Positions 62,951 through 64,000 of a DNA stretch of 64,000 nt are shown piece by piece. Every line of letters begins with the position of its first letter. Positions within the stretch are counted from its first letter, which is position 1. The notes beneath the pieces were generated by a model. The model searched no databases. It saw only the letters and a program-made list of their open reading frames with translations, and was not told the DNA's origin. The translations under genes and the position numbers were made by a program. This DNA comes from Rhizobium sp. CF122 (lineage in GTDB: Bacteria > Pseudomonadota > Alphaproteobacteria > Rhizobiales > Rhizobiaceae): contig NZ_AKKA01000023.1 in the NCBI RefSeq assembly GCF_000282035.1, positions 172,494 to 236,493 on the forward strand. Direction: 5' to 3'.

Positions 62951-63933
62951 CGATCGCTCCCACCGAGTTTGACGCGACCAAGCCACATGTAGAGCACGGT
63001 GATCGTCGCGATGATCAGGAAGAGCACCGTCGAGGCTGTCGCCCCATAGGCGAACTTGTCGAAGTCGAAGAGATTTTCGCGCGCCATGACGGACATGGTC
63101 TTGGTCTGCGCATTGTTCGGCGTCAGCACGTAGATGAGGTCGAAGATGCGCATCGCGTCCAGCATACGGAAGATCACGGCGACCATGATGGCCGGGCGAA
63201 CCAGCGGCAGCGTCAGCCGCCAGAAGACGCGGATCGGGTTGATGCCGTCGATCTTGGCCGCCTCGTAGATATCGGCGGGGACCATCTGCAGCCCGGCGAG
63301 AATAAGCAGTGCCATGAAGGGCGTTGTCTTCCAGATGTCGACGATGAGGACCGCGACCATCGCGGTGTCGGGATTGGCCGTCCAGGCGATCTTCTGACTG
63401 ATCAGCCCGAGGCCGAGCAGGATATCGTTCAGGATGCCGAACTGGTCGTTGAGCATCCACGCCCACATCTTGGCGGAAACGATCGTCGGGATCGCCCAGG
63501 GAATGAGAATGGCGGCGCGTACGATGCCACGACCGGGGAAATTCGCGTTCAGCACCAGGGCGACAACAAGGCCGAGGATCGTTTCGATGGTCACCGACAG
63601 GAACGCGAACTTCATCGTGTTCCAGACAGCTTTCCACCAGTTCGGGTCGGCAAGCAGGCCACTATAGACAGTTCGCCCGCTCTTCAACGTGATCCAGGAG
63701 AGATAATTCTTGAAGCCGACAAACTGCGCGTCGCCGAGGCTCGTGAGCGATGCGTTCGTGAAGCTGAAATAGATCGTTCTGAAGAGAGGCCATCCGGCAA
63801 CGACGGCCAGAATGAACAGGGTGGGGGCCAGAAACATCCAGGCGGAACGGACGCGCTCGGCGCGCAAGTCCGACGAGGTATTGACGGCGCGCGCTCGCGA
63901 TCCGACGCTTTGGGAAACTGCGACTTCTGTCAT
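62947..63933 (-). CDS. thuF: Trehalose ABC transporter permease ThuF
   Basis: A 328-residue CUT1 (MalF-type) permease: RSAWMFLAPTLFILAVVAGWPLFRTIYFSFTNASL at the N-terminus, an EAA loop in IYEAAKIDGINPIRVFWRLTLPLVRP and six or more TM helices. Partner of ThuG. First thu gene fully in the window; in S. meliloti thuE (periplasmic binding protein) comes before it and should lie just beyond the right edge. AAGAAGCGG precedes the ATG at some distance. Confidence 0.93.
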
Positions 63934-64000
63934 GAGGTACCCGCTTCTTGAGGCGATTTGACGATGGCGTCTTCAGGGAAGGCAGCGGCGGACGTCCGCC
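63934..64000 (-). other. Upstream edge of thuF (no complete feature)
   Basis: 67 bp to the window edge, presumably the thuE-thuF gap. A perfect 14-bp palindrome GGCGGACGTCCGCC ends exactly at the edge, so it may be part of a larger hairpin or of the thuE 3' end. Confidence 0.4.

Noticed and set aside
63987..64000. 14-bp palindrome at the right edge as a repeat element
   Set aside because: It is cut by the window end and seen only once, so no repeat family can be claimed.

Overview
The window looks like chromosomal DNA of a Rhizobiales alphaproteobacterium close to Rhizobium, Ensifer (Sinorhizobium) or Agrobacterium. The base composition is GC-rich and gene density is high. Several gene neighbourhoods are ones I know from that group: arsR / tandem AbcR-type sRNAs / lsrB-trxB; the lipopolysaccharide core cluster lrp-lpsC-lpsD-lpsE with convergent lpsB-greA; dnaG and rpoD in the same direction; an FnrN-type regulator beside a cyd operon; and a thuFGKAB trehalose operon. 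Candidate promoters fit the rhizobial housekeeping pattern (CTTGAC-like, 17 bp spacer, CTATAT-like). No tRNA, rRNA, CRISPR array, prophage or insertion sequence was seen.

Layout. 0-3.2 kb: start of an Old Yellow Enzyme gene, its ArsR-type regulator, two tandem AbcR-like small RNAs and a trxB-lsrB operon, all on the minus strand. 3.4-8.4 kb: lrp and the LPS core glycosyltransferases lpsC, lpsD, lpsE, facing lpsB-greA. 8.6-23 kb: a DUF2235 protein, carB, a zinc alcohol dehydrogenase, a PAP2 membrane enzyme, a YpfJ-like zinc metallopeptidase, MFS and MATE exporters, an ABM-domain protein behind a SoxR-type promoter, a small exported protein, carA and yqeY. 23-35 kb: a winged-helix-like protein, a candidate ncRNA, dnaG, then 8.8 kb between dnaG and rpoD holding a full recQ, an L,D-transpeptidase, the last 46 codons of a second and different recQ, a catalase-like peroxidase with cytochrome b561, kbl-tdh and a GFA protein. 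35-49.9 kb: rpoD and a set of small accessory genes (GYD, DUF930/TonB-like, AraC, two EamA exporters, DUF427, porin, LysR, VOC, DUF1428, YjbQ, two related small secreted proteins, NUDIX, fRMsr). 49.9-57.8 kb: the gbsR-cydD-cydC-cydA-cydB-cydX operon, divergent from an FNR-type regulator. 57.9-64 kb: an aminotransferase and the thuB-thuA-thuK-thuG-thuF operon, cut by the right edge before thuE.

How parts work together. Redox and oxygen control recur: LsrB and thioredoxin reductase, a SoxR-type promoter, a catalase-like peroxidase, free-methionine sulfoxide reductase, and an FNR regulator beside a high-affinity bd oxidase with its CydDC maturation exporter. The best regulatory signals are in non-coding DNA. 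The two sRNA promoters carry the same 15-bp dyad at exactly -47 to -61 from the inferred starts, which suggests control by the neighbouring LsrB/VtlR-type regulator. A near-consensus SoxR site sits inside a 19-bp promoter spacer. A perfect FNR box precedes fnrN, and a long palindrome precedes gbsR. The recQ remnant points to an old gene replacement or insertion between dnaG and rpoD.

Family names come from reading motifs, not from database searches. Start codons were chosen by Shine-Dalgarno position and family length, and are flagged where uncertain.
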